From an uncultured Eubacteriales bacterium (GTDB lineage: Bacteria > Bacillota > Clostridia > Christensenellales > Borkfalkiaceae), in the NCBI GenBank assembly GCA_902766475.1, contig CACXDQ010000170.1, positions 1 to 5,513 of the forward strand: 5,513 bases of DNA, read 5' to 3'. This document shows positions 5,159-5,513 of the stretch, one piece after another. Positions within the stretch are counted from its first letter, which is position 1. The number at the start of each line of letters is the position of its first letter. Under the pieces are notes generated by a model. The model was not told the origin of the DNA. It worked only from the letters and a program-made list of their open reading frames with translations, and did not search any database. Position numbers and translations under genes: made by a program.

Positions 5159-5513
5159 TTAAGCCGCCTCGTATTCTCTTATCGAATTGTAAATGTTGAG
5201 CCCTTGGCAAACGCCGCCCGAAGCCTCTATTATCTTCTTGATGTTATTCGCTTTGTTTATATTATACGTAACGTTTAATGCGTAATAGTTAAAGCCAACG
5301 ACGTTGAGCCCGTCGACCTTGATATGTCCGGCAAGAGAGTTATTTAAAACTATCTCGAAAAGCGCAAAAGAATTTTTGTAATTTACGGCTGTTGAAAGGG
5401 CATCGGATGCGATGACGGTTACGTTATTTATAAATACGTCGTTTACAAGCGCCGCTTTGCCGTCGCCTATCTTGCCGAGAAGTGCGGAATTCGCCTTTGC
5501 GCTGTTCGCCTTG
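5159..5513 (-). CDS. Unrecognised, probably exported Asn-rich protein, C-terminal 117 residues only
   Basis: The reading frame is open from the right edge to a TAA at 5159-5161, giving 117 residues of C-terminus; the start lies outside the window. The sequence is rich in Asn, Val, Ile and Ala, with alternating hydrophobic positions that suggest beta-strands (for example ALVNDVFINNVTVIAS and GLNVVGFNYYALNVTYNIN). It contains one cysteine and no obvious catalytic motif. The LLGKIGDGKAALVNDVFINN stretch loosely resembles the repeats of GLUG-type or beta-helical surface proteins, but the match is too weak to name a family. The protein ends without a sorting motif, charged tail or membrane helix. 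The codon pattern matches the neighbours. The frame is confident; the function is unknown. Confidence 0.7.
   Translation of the reverse strand, partial: KANSAKANSALLGKIGDGKAALVNDVFINNVTVIASDALSTAVNYKNSFALFEIVLNNSLAGHIKVDGLNVVGFNYYALNVTYNINKANNIKKIIEASGGVCQGLNIYNSIREYEAA

Overview
All seven supportable genes lie on the minus strand. The window looks like chromosomal DNA from a Gram-positive, Clostridia-like anaerobe, perhaps an uncultured gut lineage. This rests on strong AGGAGG-type ribosome binding sites, consensus-like SigA promoters, a DUF1858 redox mini-protein, and an SPFH protein and zinc-ribbon protein of kinds common in Firmicutes. The taxonomy is an inference; no marker gene is present. 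I see no tRNA, rRNA, CRISPR array, insertion sequence or phage gene.

In transcription order (right to left): (1) 5159-5513, the C-terminal end of an unrecognised, Asn-rich, probably exported protein. (2) 4463-5062, a small six-helix membrane protein resembling the HdeD/DUF308 family, with a promoter-like element and a perfect hairpin upstream and a clear intrinsic terminator downstream (4402-4448). (3) 2856-4301 and 2141-2854, a tight two-gene operon of a CPA2-type cation:proton antiporter and an MgtC/SapB-family membrane protein, one base apart. (4) 944-2005, 707-907 and 2-604, an SPFH-domain protein with two C-terminal zinc ribbons, a 66-residue DUF1858 CxxC protein, and a double-zinc-ribbon protein cut by the left edge. 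A strong promoter (-35 TTGTAA, 17-base spacer, extended -10 TGGTATAAT) precedes the SPFH gene.

The genes share a cell-envelope and ion-homeostasis theme. The SPFH protein plus the double-zinc-ribbon protein recalls the Bacillus subtilis YdjI/YdjG membrane-stress (PspA-associated) module, here with a redox-type CxxC protein between them. The antiporter/MgtC pair suggests coordinated control of ion gradients. No intrinsic terminator is visible between the MgtC-like gene and the SPFH gene, so read-through is possible.

The most unusual non-coding signals are two perfect 12-13 bp hairpins, each ending exactly 6 bases before the Shine-Dalgarno hexamer of the next gene, and an identical 12-mer (AATTGTAAAAAC) at the -35 position of two promoters. 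I found no clearly new defence or mobile system; the best candidate for new biology is the SPFH / DUF1858 / zinc-ribbon cluster with its hairpin leader.
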